NCBI GenBank assembly: GCA_963795435.1
Contig: CAWCHV010000007.1
Coordinates: 1,240,001-1,304,000 of the forward strand
Direction of reading: 5' to 3'
Length of the DNA stretch: 64,000 nucleotides
Source of the DNA: JAFKFI01 sp963795435
GTDB taxonomy: Bacteria > Pseudomonadota > Alphaproteobacteria > Acetobacterales > Acetobacteraceae
Shown: positions 54,441 to 63,911 of the stretch, piece after piece
Numbering within the stretch: position 1 is the first letter of the stretch
Layout: each line of letters starts with the position of its first letter
Position numbers and translations under genes: made by a program
The notes under the pieces: model-generated
The model's input: only the letters and a program-made list of their open reading frames with translations
The model's database searches: none
Told to the model about the DNA's origin: nothing

Positions 54441-55106
54441 ATGGGCACGACCATCGACCTGAAATCAGCCGACGGACACAGCTTCTCGGCCTACACCGCC
54501 GGCGACGCCCGCGCCCCGCGCGGCGTTGTCGTCATCCAGGAGATCTTCGGCGTCAACCATCACATCCGCGACATGGTCGACAGGTTCGCCGCCAAAGGCT
54601 ACGCGGCGATCGCGCCGGCGCTGTTCGACCGCGCCCAACGCGGGGTGGAGCTCGGCTACACCCAGGACGACATCAGCGCCGGGCGCGAGCTGCGCATGAA
54701 GTTGCAGGATTCCGCCTTGATGGCCGACGTGGAGGCGGCCGCCAACCATCTCGCCGGCAAGAAGCTCGGCATCGTCGGCTATTGCTTCGGCGGCACGGTC
54801 GCCTGGTGGGGGGCCACACGCACCAACAAGTTCGGGGCGGCCTCCTGCTGGTATGGCGGCGGCATTCCAGGCACCAAGGACGAGCGGCCGAACTGCCCGG
54901 TGCAGATGCATTTCGGCGAGAAGGACGCATCCATCCCGATGACCGACGTGGACGCGGTGCGCGCGGCCCAGCCCGGGGTGGAAATTTACGTCTACAACGG
55001 CGCACAGCACGGCTTCGGCTGCGACGAGCGTGCCAGCTACAGCAAGGCTGACTACGATCTGGCGCAGCAGCGCACGCTGGACTTCTTCGCCAAGCACCTG
55101 GGCTGA
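54441..55106 (+). CDS. Dienelactone hydrolase family protein
   Basis: 221 residues. The triad is Cys in GYCFGGTVAWWGATR, Asp in FGEKDASIP and His in GAQHGFGCDERASY. VVVIQEIFGVNHHIRDMVDR and RFAAKGYAAIAPALFDR are conserved. The family hydrolyses dienelactones in chloroaromatic breakdown, but many members act on other esters. The gene stands alone, so no pathway is implied. Confidence 0.92.
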   Translation: MGTTIDLKSADGHSFSAYTAGDARAPRGVVVIQEIFGVNHHIRDMVDRFAAKGYAAIAPALFDRAQRGVELGYTQDDISAGRELRMKLQDSALMADVEAAANHLAGKKLGIVGYCFGGTVAWWGATRTNKFGAASCWYGGGIPGTKDERPNCPVQMHFGEKDASIPMTDVDAVRAAQPGVEIYVYNGAQHGFGCDERASYSKADYDLAQQRTLDFFAKHLG

Positions 55107-55227
55107 ACGATCGCCGGGAGGGGGCGGGCCTTCGCTCCCTCCGGCCGTGCCTGTCGCGGCCACGTGAACCCGGCGCGCGGACGCGCGTTTCTTTCCCCGG
55201 CGTTACAAGCGGGAAAGGTTCTACGCG

Positions 55228-55380
55228 ATGGGCACTATCCTCCTGATCATTCTGATCATCCTGCTGCTCGGCGCACTGCCGACGTGGCCGTATAGCGGCG
55301 GCTGGGGCTACTACCCGTCGGGCGGCCTGGGCATCCTCCTGATCATCGTGATCATTCTGCTCGTGATCGGCCGCATATAG
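55228..55380 (+). CDS. DUF3309 family small membrane protein
   Basis: 50 residues: MGTILLIILIILLLGALPTW, a central WPYSGGWGYYPSGG and a second hydrophobic stretch ILLIIVIILLVIGRI. This is the DUF3309 layout, two membrane segments around an aromatic Gly-rich loop. GGGAAAGG lies about 11 bp upstream of the ATG. Such proteins are common in alphaproteobacteria, with unknown function. Confidence 0.88.
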   Translation: MGTILLIILIILLLGALPTWPYSGGWGYYPSGGLGILLIIVIILLVIGRI

Positions 55381-55406
55381 CGGCTGCCGGACGGGCCAGA
55401 GCGGCG

Positions 55407-56294
55407 TCAGGCCGGGCGCAAGACCCGGCCGGCGACCGCGTCCAGCCTCGCGACCAGCGCGGGATCCCGCATATGCGTCGCGGTGATCACCGCATTGTCG
55501 AGCGCCCGATCGCAGCCGGACGGACATAGCGCCCGCGCCGGGCCGATGCGCGGCACCACCGATTTCACCAGGTCGCGCGCCTTGTCGGCGTTGTCGAGCA
55601 GCACGCGCACCACAGCGTCCACCGTCACGTGATCGTGGTCGGGATGCCAGCAATCATAGTCCGTGACCATCGCCACGGTCGCGTAGCAAAGCTCCGCCTC
55701 ACGGGCGAGCTTGGCCTCCGGCATGTTGGTCATGCCGATCACGCTGCAACCCCAGGACCGGTACAGCGCGCTCTCCGCCCTGGTGGAGAATTGCGGCCCC
55801 TCCATTACGAGGTATGTCCCGCCCCGCATGACCGGCAAGCCGAGGCCGCGGCAGGCGCCTTCCACCGCATCGCCGAGCCGGGCGCAGACCGGGTGCGCCA
55901 TCGACACATGCGCGACCACGCCCTCGCCGAAGAAGCTCTTCTCGCGGGCGAAGCTGCGGTCGACGAACTGGTCCACGATGACAAAATGCCCGGGCGGCAG
56001 CTCCGCTTGCAGGCTGCCGACGGCCGACAGGGAAAGCACGTCGGTGACGCCCGAGCTTTTCAGCGCGGCAATGTTGGCGCGGTAGTTCAAATGCGTGGGC
56101 GACAGTGGATGGCCGCGACCATGCCGCGGCAGGAACACGCAGCGCACGCCGTCCAGTCGGCCGAACAGCAGCGCGTCGGAGGGCGCGCCCCACGGCGTCT
56201 CGACGGAGCGCCAGACCTTCTCCTCCAGCCCGTCGATGTCGTAGAGGCCGGACCCGCCGACGATGCCGATCACCGGCTCGATCCGTTCCGTCAT
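55407..56294 (-). CDS. mtnP: S-methyl-5'-thioadenosine phosphorylase
   Basis: 295 residues from the Met at 56294. It shows VIGIVGGSGLYDIDGLEE, VRCVFLPRHGRGHPLSPTHL, NYRANIAALKSSGVTDVLSL and the substrate region GPQFSTRAESALYRSWGCSV with IGMTNMPEAKLAREAELCYA. It cleaves methylthioadenosine with phosphate in methionine salvage. It is 34 bp after the cytochrome c1 gene in the same direction but not functionally related. Confidence 0.95.
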   Translation of the reverse strand: MTERIEPVIGIVGGSGLYDIDGLEEKVWRSVETPWGAPSDALLFGRLDGVRCVFLPRHGRGHPLSPTHLNYRANIAALKSSGVTDVLSLSAVGSLQAELPPGHFVIVDQFVDRSFAREKSFFGEGVVAHVSMAHPVCARLGDAVEGACRGLGLPVMRGGTYLVMEGPQFSTRAESALYRSWGCSVIGMTNMPEAKLAREAELCYATVAMVTDYDCWHPDHDHVTVDAVVRVLLDNADKARDLVKSVVPRIGPARALCPSGCDRALDNAVITATHMRDPALVARLDAVAGRVLRPA

Positions 56295-56328
56295 TCCGGC
56301 TCCCGGCATTGCTCCGGCCCCGCGCCGG

Positions 56329-57099
56329 TCAGTGGACGTCCGACCACACCTTCCGCTTCACCACGTAGGTGAGCCCGGTCATCAGCGCCAGGAACAGCAC
56401 GACGCGCACCCCGATCTGCTTTCGCTGCACCATCTCGGGATTGGAGGCCCAGGTCAGGAAGTTGACAACGTCATGCGCCTCCTGCTCCAGCGTGGGCTTG
56501 GTGCCATCCGCATACTGCACTTGATCGGCCTGCAGGGGCTGCGGCATGGCGATCTGATGCCCGGGGAAGTACTTGTTGTAGTTCATCCCCTGCTGCAGCT
56601 GAAAACCGGGCGGCGCGTCGGCGTATCCGGTGAGGATCGCGTAGATGTAGTCCGGCCCGTCCGGCCGGGCGTTGACGAGGAGCGACTGGTCGGGCGGCAG
56701 CGCGCCGTTATTGGCGGCACGCGCCGCCTTCTCGTTGGCGAACGGCGCCTTGAACGGGCTCGACGGCAACGCCGGCCCAGTGATCGGCTCGCCCTGATCG
56801 TTGAGGCCGAGCGGCACGGTGTTGTTCGATGCCACCGCCTTGATTTGCTCGGGCGAGAGCCCGATGCCGGCCAGGTCGCGGTAATGCAGCAGGTTCATCG
56901 AATGACAATTCTGGCAAACGGATTCGTAGACCTGGAACCCACGCTGCGCGGCGGCGAGGTCGTAAGTGCCGAACAGACCGGAAAAACTCCAGTTTTGAGC
57001 GGGCGGCGTCGGCGCCTCGGCCTCCTGGGCCTGCGCCGGTCCGGCGGCCAGAGCGCCCGCGAGAGCGCCCGCTAGGGCGAAATGGGCGAGGCGCATCAC
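56329..57099 (-). CDS. petC: Cytochrome c1 of the bc1 complex
   Basis: 256 residues. A signal peptide (LAHFALAGALAGALAAGPAQ) precedes the heme site VCQNCHSMNLLHYRDLAG (CxxCH). The axial Met is probably in QGMNYNKYFPGHQIAMPQPL. A C-terminal membrane anchor GVRVVLFLALMTGLTYVVKR follows, with the haem domain in the periplasm. It takes electrons from the Rieske protein and passes them to cytochrome c. It overlaps cytochrome b by 4 bp. Confidence 0.95.
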   Translation of the reverse strand: MMRLAHFALAGALAGALAAGPAQAQEAEAPTPPAQNWSFSGLFGTYDLAAAQRGFQVYESVCQNCHSMNLLHYRDLAGIGLSPEQIKAVASNNTVPLGLNDQGEPITGPALPSSPFKAPFANEKAARAANNGALPPDQSLLVNARPDGPDYIYAILTGYADAPPGFQLQQGMNYNKYFPGHQIAMPQPLQADQVQYADGTKPTLEQEAHDVVNFLTWASNPEMVQRKQIGVRVVLFLALMTGLTYVVKRKVWSDVH

Positions 57100-58374
57100 G
57101 GCTTCTCCATCGGCTTGGCGGGGGCGCCGCCGGGCAGCGGTCCGCCGCCTCCTTCAGGCCCGATCACCGGCCGGCTGATGCTTTCCGGCAGCGGCCTGGG
57201 CCGCTCCAGCTTGCCCAAAATCGGCAGGATGACCAGGAAGTGCAGGAAATAGTAGGTCGTGGCGATACGGCCGATGACCACCCAGATGCCCTCGGGCTTA
57301 TGCGCGCCGACGAAACCGAGCGCCACGACCGAGATCACCAGCAGGAAGATGAGCTGCCGGTAGATCGGCCGGAACCGCGCGCTGCGGACCGGGCTGGTGT
57401 CGAGCCACGGCAGCACGAACAGCACGATGATCGAGCCGAACATCATCACCACGCCGCCGAGCTTGTTCGGCACCGAGCGCAGGATGGCGTAGAACGGCAG
57501 GAAGTACCATTCGGGCACGATGTCGGACGGCGTCTGCAGCGGGTTCGCGGGGATGAAGTTGTTCGGATCGCCGAGAAGATTCGGGAAGAAGAACACCAGG
57601 ATCGCGAACACCAGCAGGAACACGCAGGTCCCCACGCTGTCCTTGATCGTGTAGTACCGGATGGAACGGCACCGTGTCCTGCGGGCCTTTCACGTCGATG
57701 CCGAGCGGGTTGTTCGACCCCGTGATGTGCAGCGCGGCGATGTGCAGGAACACCACGCCGACCAGCACGAATGGCAGCAGATAATGCAGGCTGAAGAAGC
57801 GGTTGAGCGTCGGGTTGTCCACGCTGAACCCGCCCCACAGCCAGGTCACGATCGACTGGCCGACCAGCGGGATGGCGGAGAACAGGTTGGTGATGACGGT
57901 AGCACCCCAGTACGACATCTGGCCCCAGGGCAGCACGTAGCCCATGAAGGCGGTCGCCATCATGATGAGCAGCAGCAGGACGCCGATGATCCACAGCAAT
58001 TCGCGAGGATACTTGTAGGAGCCATAATACAGCCCGCGGAAGATATGGATGTAGACCACGATGAAGAACATCGACGCGCCGTTCTGGTGCACGTAGCGCA
58101 GCAGCCAGCCATAGTTCACGTCGCGCATGATGCGCTGTACGCTGTCGAAGGCGAGGCCGGTGTTGGGCACATAGTTCATCGCGAGGAAGATGCCCGTGAC
58201 GATCATGATCGTCAGGGCGATCATCGCCAGCGCGCCGAAATTCCAGAAATAATTGAAGTTCTTCGGCGTCGGGAATGTGCCGTATTCGCGCTGCATCATC
58301 GTGAAGACGGGCATTCGCGTGTCGATCCAGTTGACCACTGGATTCTTGAAGTCGCTCTTGTTCAGACCGGCCAT
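57096..58374 (-). pseudogene. petB: Cytochrome b of the bc1 complex, frameshifted by one base
   Basis: The N-terminal 240 residues (YLLRYVHQNG-type GWLLRYVHQNGASMFFIVVY, QSIVTWLWGGFSVDNPTL) run to GPQDTVPFHP. They join to YYTIKDSVGTCVFLLVFAIL after dropping one G at 57657-57658. The C-terminal part holds NFIPANPLQTPSDIVPEWYF with the PEWY quinol-site motif. Restored length is 425 residues. As this is a core respiratory protein between intact petA and petC, an error in the sequence is more likely than true loss. Confidence 0.92.
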
Positions 58375-58405
58375 CGTGTGGACCTCGTGGAATTGCGCCT
58401 CGGCC

Positions 58406-58470
58406 TCAGCCGATCTTGAGTTGCGGCCTCGTCAGCCGATGCGGGTCGCGGCTCTGTCAGCCGATCTTGA
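58406..58470 (-). repeat. Short direct repeats at the petA/petB junction
   Basis: TCAGCCGATCTTGA occurs at 58406-58419 and again at 58457-58470 (where it encodes the last codons and stop of petA, read in reverse). A shortened copy TCAGCCGAT lies at 58432-58440. It looks like a local duplication of the petA 3' end in the 82-bp petA-petB spacer. Confidence 0.6.
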
Positions 58471-59026
58471 TCTTGGTGTCGCTTTCGTAGCCATAGGGCG
58501 GCAGCCACAGATTGAGCGGCGCCGGCCCGTGCCGCACGCGGCCGACCGTATCGTATTGGCTGCCGTGGCACGGGCAGAACCAGCCGCCCCATTCGCCGCG
58601 CGGATCGGTCGGCTTGTTGCCGAGCGGGATGCAGCCGAGATGGGTGCAGATGCCGATCAGGATGATCCACTGATGATGGCCCGGCTTCACCCGTTCCGCG
58701 GCGGGCGCCGGTTCGATGAGCTGGTTCAGCGGCGTGTTCGCCGCTTCCTCGTACTCCTTCGCGGTCAGGTGGCGGACGAAGATCGGCTTGCCGCGCCAGA
58801 CCACGGTGATGCCCATGCCCTCGGTGATCGGCGTCAGGTCCACCTCGACGGAGGACAGCGCGAGCACGTCGCGGGAGGGGTTCATCGAGTTGATAAAGGG
58901 CCACGCGATAGCGCCCACCCCGACCGCGGTTCCCGCCCCGAGCAGTAGCTTCAGGAAGTCCCGCTTGGAGACGATGTCAGGCTGACCATGCTGGGCGACT
59001 GTCGCGGCGGCGGACGATTCGGCCAT
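58457..59026 (-). CDS. petA: Rieske iron-sulfur protein of the bc1 complex
   Basis: 189 residues from the Met at 59026. A Tat-type or anchor segment KRDFLKLLLGAGTAVGVGAI precedes the soluble domain. The Rieske cluster is CTHLGCIPLG and CPCHGSQYD (two Cys and two His). GPAPLNLWLPPY is the proline loop. It takes electrons from quinol at the cytochrome b site and hands them to cytochrome c1. First gene of petABC; an in-frame lead from 59101 is not family-like. Confidence 0.95.
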   Translation of the reverse strand: MAESSAAATVAQHGQPDIVSKRDFLKLLLGAGTAVGVGAIAWPFINSMNPSRDVLALSSVEVDLTPITEGMGITVVWRGKPIFVRHLTAKEYEEAANTPLNQLIEPAPAAERVKPGHHQWIILIGICTHLGCIPLGNKPTDPRGEWGGWFCPCHGSQYDTVGRVRHGPAPLNLWLPPYGYESDTKIKIG

Positions 59027-59225
59027 CTTACCCTCGATCCCGCCCCGGTTGCCCGGAGCGGCAGTTACACGGATCGGCCCGGGGATCGGACCGGCAGGCA
59101 CACGGCTAGGCTCGCACCCTTGAACCCCCGGCTGCGAGCGGCGCGCATACTAGGAGCGAGACTTCGCCCCTGCAACACGGCGGCCGGTGGCGCTAACCTG
59201 CGCGAAATCCTGGAACCTTCCGCCG

Positions 59226-60122
59226 ATGTCGCAACCCCGGCCCGCGCCGCCGCCGCACGAGACGCTCAGGGCCCCCGCACGCGCCTGGTTCGAGGCGCTG
59301 CGCGACCGCATCTGCGCCGCGTTCGAGGCCATAGAGGACGAGCAGGCGGGCCCGCTCGCCGATCGGCCGCCGGGCCGCTTTCTCCGCACCGCTTGGCAGC
59401 GCCCGGCCGCCGACGGCGCGGATGGCGGCGGCGGCGTGATGAGCGTCATGCGCGGGCGGGTGTTCGAGAAGGTCGGCGTGAACGTCTCCACCGTGACCGG
59501 CGAGTTCAGCCCCGAGTTTCGCGGCCAGATCCAGGGCGCCGAGCACGACCCGCGCTTCTGGGCCAGCGGAATCAGCCTGGTCGCGCACATGCAGAGCCCG
59601 CTGGTCCCGGCGGTCCATATGAACACGCGGATGCTGATCACCACGCGGGGCTGGTTCGGCGGCGGCGCCGACCTCACGCCGATGCGCCCCGAATTGCCGG
59701 AGGCCGGGGCCGACGCGGCAGAGTTTCACGCGGCGCTCAAGGCCGCCTGCGACCGCCACGACCCGGCGTACTATCCCGAGTTCAAGGCCTGGTGCGACCG
59801 CTACTTCTACCTGCCGCACCGGGGCGAGCCGCGCGGCGCCGGCGGCATCTTCTTCGACCATCTGGCGAGCGACGACGCCGAAGCCGACTTCGCCTTCGTG
59901 CGCGACGTCGGCGAGGCCTTCCTCGAAGTGTACCCCCGCATCGTCCGACGGCGCATGGCGACGCCCTGGACGGCGGCGGAGCGGGACCATCAACTCGTTC
60001 GCCGCGGCCGCTACGTCGAGTTCAACCTCATCCACGACCGAGGCACGCTGTTCGGCCTCAAGACGGGCGGCAACGTCGAGGCGATCCTGATGAGCCTGCC
60101 GCCGGAGGTGCGCTGGCCCTGA
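59226..60122 (+). CDS. hemF: Coproporphyrinogen III oxidase, oxygen-dependent
   Basis: 298 residues from the Met at 59226. It has GRVFEKVGVNVSTVTGEFSP, HMNTRMLITTRGWFGGGADL, RGAGGIFFDHLASDDAEADF and the C-terminal GRYVEFNLIHDRGTLFGLKT. It converts coproporphyrinogen III to protoporphyrinogen IX with O2. Divergent from petA by 200 bp, placing haem synthesis next to cytochrome genes. Convergent on the efflux gene with 6 bp. Confidence 0.96.
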   Translation: MSQPRPAPPPHETLRAPARAWFEALRDRICAAFEAIEDEQAGPLADRPPGRFLRTAWQRPAADGADGGGGVMSVMRGRVFEKVGVNVSTVTGEFSPEFRGQIQGAEHDPRFWASGISLVAHMQSPLVPAVHMNTRMLITTRGWFGGGADLTPMRPELPEAGADAAEFHAALKAACDRHDPAYYPEFKAWCDRYFYLPHRGEPRGAGGIFFDHLASDDAEADFAFVRDVGEAFLEVYPRIVRRRMATPWTAAERDHQLVRRGRYVEFNLIHDRGTLFGLKTGGNVEAILMSLPPEVRWP

Positions 60123-60128
60123 TCGGGC

Positions 60129-61709
60129 TCAGTGCCCGGCCGGCGCGCCGCCGCCGGACTTGCTCGGGCGGAACAGCAGGGTGAGCGGCACGATGCAGAA
60201 GGCGGCGATGGCGCAGATCTCGAACACGTCGATGTAGGCCAGAATCGTCGCCTGACTGGTGAGTTCCAGATTGATCTTGCCTGTCGCCCCTGCCGCGGCC
60301 TGCCCGAAATCCTGAAACGTCTGCTGGTACTGCGCGAGAAGGTCGTGGTAATTCTGGTTGAACGGGCTGAGATGCGCGGCGAGATACGTGCGATGCGCCT
60401 GGGCGTGCTCGACCACCATCGACGTTGAGAGCGAGATGCCAACCGAGCCCGCGATGTTGCGTGACATGGTGAACAGCGCGCTCGCGTCGCCGTTCAGCTC
60501 CTTGGGAATCGTGCTGAAGGCGATGGTGCTGATCGGCACGAACATGAAGGCGAGCCCGAAGGTCTGCGACGCGCGGAACAGGGTCAGTGTCCAGAAATCG
60601 GGGTTCGGCGTCAGCCGCGTGGCGTAGAGCAACGCGCAGCCCATCGCGAAGAAGCCGAACGCGATGATGTAGCGCGTCTGGATGTTGGGCAGCAGGACTT
60701 TCCCGACGATCGGGATCAGCAGCACGATCATCAGCGCGCCGGGCGACAGGATCAGCCCCGCCAAGGTCGCCGTGTAGCCGAGCTGCTGCTGGGCAAGCTG
60801 CGGGATCAGCACCGCGCTCGAGTACAGGATGGCGCCCACGCCGAAGATCATGAAGGTGCCGACCGCGAGGTTGCGGTCGCCGAGCACCCGGATATCGACC
60901 ACCGGCTTCTTGGCGTAGAGCAGCCAGCCGATCGCCCCGGCGATTCCGGCGAAGGCGAGGAACGCGAAGAGGCGGATCGCCGGTGAGCCGAACCAGTCCC
61001 AGTCCTCGCCGCGATCCATCATCACCTCGAGCGAGCCGAGGCCGAGCGCGATCAGTGCCAAGCCGATATAGTCTACGCTCTTGTCGCCGTATCGGTGCTC
61101 GCGCACCACCCAGGGCGGGTCCTCGACCAGCCGCATGACGGCGAAGAAGGTCAGCACGCCGACCGGCACGTTGATGAGGAAGATCCAGCGCCACGAATAG
61201 TTGTCGGTGATCCACCCGCCGAGCGTTGGGCCTATCACGGGTGCGACGATGACCGCGATCGCCACCACCGAGAAGGCGCGGCCGCGTTTCGACGGCTCGA
61301 ACGTGTCGAGGATGATCGACTGCTGATTCGGCTGCAGCCCACCGCCGAAGAAGCCCTGCATCAGCCGGAAGATCACCATCTGGCCGAGACTGCTCGCCAT
61401 GCCGCAGAGGAACGAGCAGACGGTGAACATGCCGATGCAGATGAGGAAGTACCGCTTGCGCCCGATCAGCCGGCCGAGCCAGCCGGAGATCGGCAGCACG
61501 ATCCCGTTGGCGATCAGGTACGAGGTCAGCGTCCAGGTCGCCTCGTCGTAGCTCGCGCCCACGGTGCCGGCGATGTGCGGCAGCGAGACGTTGACGATGG
61601 TGGTGTCCAACACCTCCATGAACGCAGCGAGAGTGACGACCACCGCGATCAGCCAGGGATTCGAACGCGGCCGCCACGAGTTGTCGCGCTGTTCTTGGGC
61701 GTCGCTCAT
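60129..61709 (-). CDS. DHA2 family MFS drug transporter, EmrB type
   Basis: 526 residues from the ATG at 61709. There are 14 predicted membrane segments. Motifs include FMEVLDTTIVNVSLPHIAGT (motif D1 of DHA2), GRLIGRKRYFLICIGMFTVC (motif A) and APVIGPTLGGWITDNYSWRW (motif C, drug-antiport signature). It overlaps the adaptor gene by 4 bp. With that adaptor and an outer-membrane channel (not in this window) it should export hydrophobic compounds. Confidence 0.92.
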   Translation of the reverse strand: MSDAQEQRDNSWRPRSNPWLIAVVVTLAAFMEVLDTTIVNVSLPHIAGTVGASYDEATWTLTSYLIANGIVLPISGWLGRLIGRKRYFLICIGMFTVCSFLCGMASSLGQMVIFRLMQGFFGGGLQPNQQSIILDTFEPSKRGRAFSVVAIAVIVAPVIGPTLGGWITDNYSWRWIFLINVPVGVLTFFAVMRLVEDPPWVVREHRYGDKSVDYIGLALIALGLGSLEVMMDRGEDWDWFGSPAIRLFAFLAFAGIAGAIGWLLYAKKPVVDIRVLGDRNLAVGTFMIFGVGAILYSSAVLIPQLAQQQLGYTATLAGLILSPGALMIVLLIPIVGKVLLPNIQTRYIIAFGFFAMGCALLYATRLTPNPDFWTLTLFRASQTFGLAFMFVPISTIAFSTIPKELNGDASALFTMSRNIAGSVGISLSTSMVVEHAQAHRTYLAAHLSPFNQNYHDLLAQYQQTFQDFGQAAAGATGKINLELTSQATILAYIDVFEICAIAAFCIVPLTLLFRPSKSGGGAPAGH

Positions 61710-62905
61710 TTCAGGCGGACGGTCGGCGTCACGGAGATGCCGAGTGGCAGCGGCATATCGGGGGCGAGCCCGTGGTCGATGTCGATCTTCACCGGAACAC
61801 GGCGGACGATCTTGACGAAATTGCCGGTCGCGTTCTCGGGCGGGAAGGCGCTGAACTGGGCGCCCGAGCCCAATTGTATGCTGTCCACGTGGCCGCTCAG
61901 CTTGAGGTCCGGATAGGCGTCGACCGAAATGTCCACCGCTTGTCCCGGCCGCATCCGGTTGAGCTGCGTCTCCTTGAAGTTGGCGGTGACCCACACCTCC
62001 GGCGTGACGATGGAAAAGATCGCCTGGCCCGACTGCACGAGGTTGCCTTTCTCGATCCGGCGCTGGGTGATCCAGCCGTCCTGCGGGGCCGTGATCCGGG
62101 TCCAGCCGAGATTGAGCTCAGCCTGCGCGAGCTGCGCCTTCGCTTGCTCCACCTGGCCCTCGAGCTGGCGAACCTGCGCCTCCGCTTGCGCGGTCAGTTG
62201 CGGCACCAGGTCGTTCTCGCGCACCTGCGCCTCGGCCTGCGCGACCTGTGCCTGGGCCGAGCGGAGGTTGGCCGTGGACGTGTCGATGCTCTGCTGCGTG
62301 GTGGCCGCGCGCGGAACGCCGTGCTGGCGGGTATACTCCGCCTGCGCGTTGACTAGGCCGGCACGCGCGCTATCGAGCTGGGCGCGAGCGGAGGCCAGCC
62401 GCGCCGGGTAGTTGACCTTCGCGGTCTCGAGGTTGATCCGCGCGTTGTCGAGCTGCGCCTGCGCGATACGGAGATTGCCCTCCGCCTGGTCGCGCGCCGC
62501 CTGGAAGTCCCGCGGGTCGATCTCGGCCAGCACCTGCCCGGCCTTCACCCGCTGGTTGTCGTTCACGTCGAGCGCAATGACGTATCCCGACACGTGCGGC
62601 GCGATCGTGACGGCGCGCCCGTCCGTATAGGCGTCATCGGTGCTTTCGAGGTCGCGGGTGGAGAACCAGTAGATCACTCCGCCGACGAGGATCGCGAGCA
62701 CCACGACAGCGACGATGATGAGCGCCCAGGGCGAGCGGCGGCGGGGTTCTTCGTCTGTTCGGCGATCCTGGCCCTCGTCCCGCCGGTCCCTGTCGGCTCG
62801 CTCGCGGCTCTCGCGCTCGTCCTCGCGCAGGCTTTCCGGAGGCGAGACCTCGTGATCCGGGGAATTCTTGCGCGTGCGTTCGCTGGTGTCATGCTGGTCG
62901 GCCAT
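61706..62905 (-). CDS. HlyD/EmrA family periplasmic adaptor
   Basis: 399 residues. An unusual charged N-terminus of about 60 residues (RERADRDRRDEGQDRRTDEE) precedes one membrane segment WALIIVAVVVLAILVGGVIY. The barrel-sandwich hybrid TIAPHVSGYVIALDVNDNQR, a long coiled-coil hairpin of repeated Ala/Gln segments, and LNLGWTRITAPQDGWITQRR follow. It joins EmrB to an outer-membrane factor. No TetR/MarR regulator is seen within 200 bp. Confidence 0.92.
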   Translation of the reverse strand: MADQHDTSERTRKNSPDHEVSPPESLREDERESRERADRDRRDEGQDRRTDEEPRRRSPWALIIVAVVVLAILVGGVIYWFSTRDLESTDDAYTDGRAVTIAPHVSGYVIALDVNDNQRVKAGQVLAEIDPRDFQAARDQAEGNLRIAQAQLDNARINLETAKVNYPARLASARAQLDSARAGLVNAQAEYTRQHGVPRAATTQQSIDTSTANLRSAQAQVAQAEAQVRENDLVPQLTAQAEAQVRQLEGQVEQAKAQLAQAELNLGWTRITAPQDGWITQRRIEKGNLVQSGQAIFSIVTPEVWVTANFKETQLNRMRPGQAVDISVDAYPDLKLSGHVDSIQLGSGAQFSAFPPENATGNFVKIVRRVPVKIDIDHGLAPDMPLPLGISVTPTVRLK

Positions 62906-63118
62906 GCGGCAGCTCCGTCGGCGGCGCGCACGACGGGACGGTCACGCTGGCCGAGCACGCTGCGGCGCAACGCGGGGCCGGGCGGGGCGGTTGCGATCAC
63001 GGGAAGCGTGACAGCCCTGCGGGTGTTTGTTAAACGCGCAACGGATGAATGGAGGGGTTGGATGGCCGGGGGGAGGTGTGATCCCGAACAGGTGTTCGAA
63101 GCCTCGCCGGAAGACCTC

Positions 63119-63438
63119 ATGTGGACCCCGACCACCCGCGCGCAGCATACCCGCCTGGGGCTGCGTATGGAAGCGACCTGACCGATGCCGAGCGGGCAAA
63201 CCTGGAGCCGTTATTGCCGCTGGCTCGGCCGCGAGGCGCAAGCGCAAATGGACGATGCGACAGATCGTGAGCGCGATCTTCTACACGCTGCGCTCGGGCT
63301 ACCCCTGGGACATTCTTCGCCTGGCTCGGCCGCAATCGGCGGCTGGCGCGCGACTTCGAGGCGACCATTGCATCCGCCGAGGCGTTCCTCTACGCCGCCT
63401 CCGCTATGCTCCTCCTCCGACGGCTCGGACGTTGCTGA
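63119..63438 (+). pseudogene. IS5-family transposase, internally deleted remnant
   Basis: It begins MWTPTTRAQHTRLGLR, then needs a shift to read YGSDLTDAERANLEPLLPLA, and another to read WTMRQIVSAIFYTLRSGYPW. These are the first about 65 residues of an IS5-type transposase. It then jumps to the C-terminal LGRNRRLARDFEATIASAEA and FLYAASAMLLLRRLGRC with stop at 63438. The catalytic DDE middle is missing. The element cannot move by itself. Terminal inverted repeats were not identified. Confidence 0.8.
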
Positions 63439-63535
63439 TCAGAATCGAAATGGACTTTTAGGCGCGAGGTCCTTTCCGAGAAGCAGCCTTATGCGAGGCG
63501 GACAGGCCCAACTTTTAGCCAGTCAGAGACCGAAA

Positions 63536-63911
63536 TCATTCTTGACCGCCCGCCCGATCCGTCGCCTGCGTCAGCTTGCCCATGATCCACTGCTCGAGCA
63601 TCACCTCCGCCTTGTCGCGTCCGGCCTCCGCCGCCAGCGGCGCGGCGTGGCGCGCGGGAGCGACAATCGCTTGGTCACGCACCCGTCGCGCCAGCTCGGC
63701 CAGCGCCCGCTCGGCGACGACCCGGGAGACGGCCTCGCCGCGCCTCGTCCGCACCTCAGAGGCGGTGGATCGCCAGCCAGTCGCGATCCGCCTGATCCGT
63801 GTCGATGAGCCCGTCCGGCGTGAGGCGGATCACGCCCAGGTTGATCTGGTAGCGGATCGCGTGCCGCTGGACGTCGCGCTCACGTGCGTAGGCCCGCTGG
63901 CTCATCAGCAT
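63536..63911 (-). pseudogene. Phage terminase small-subunit-like gene, split
   Basis: Two adjacent frames. The first (63911-63756) reads SQRAYARERDVQRHAIRYQI then PDGLIDTDQADRDWLAIHRL: an HTH DNA-binding start as in terminase small subunits (gpNu1-like). The second (63754-63536) reads VSRVVAERALAELARRVRDQ and APLAAEAGRDKAEVMLEQWI, the C-terminal half of such proteins. The linker normally between them is lost. It sits beside the IS remnant, so this is probably prophage debris. Confidence 0.55.
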
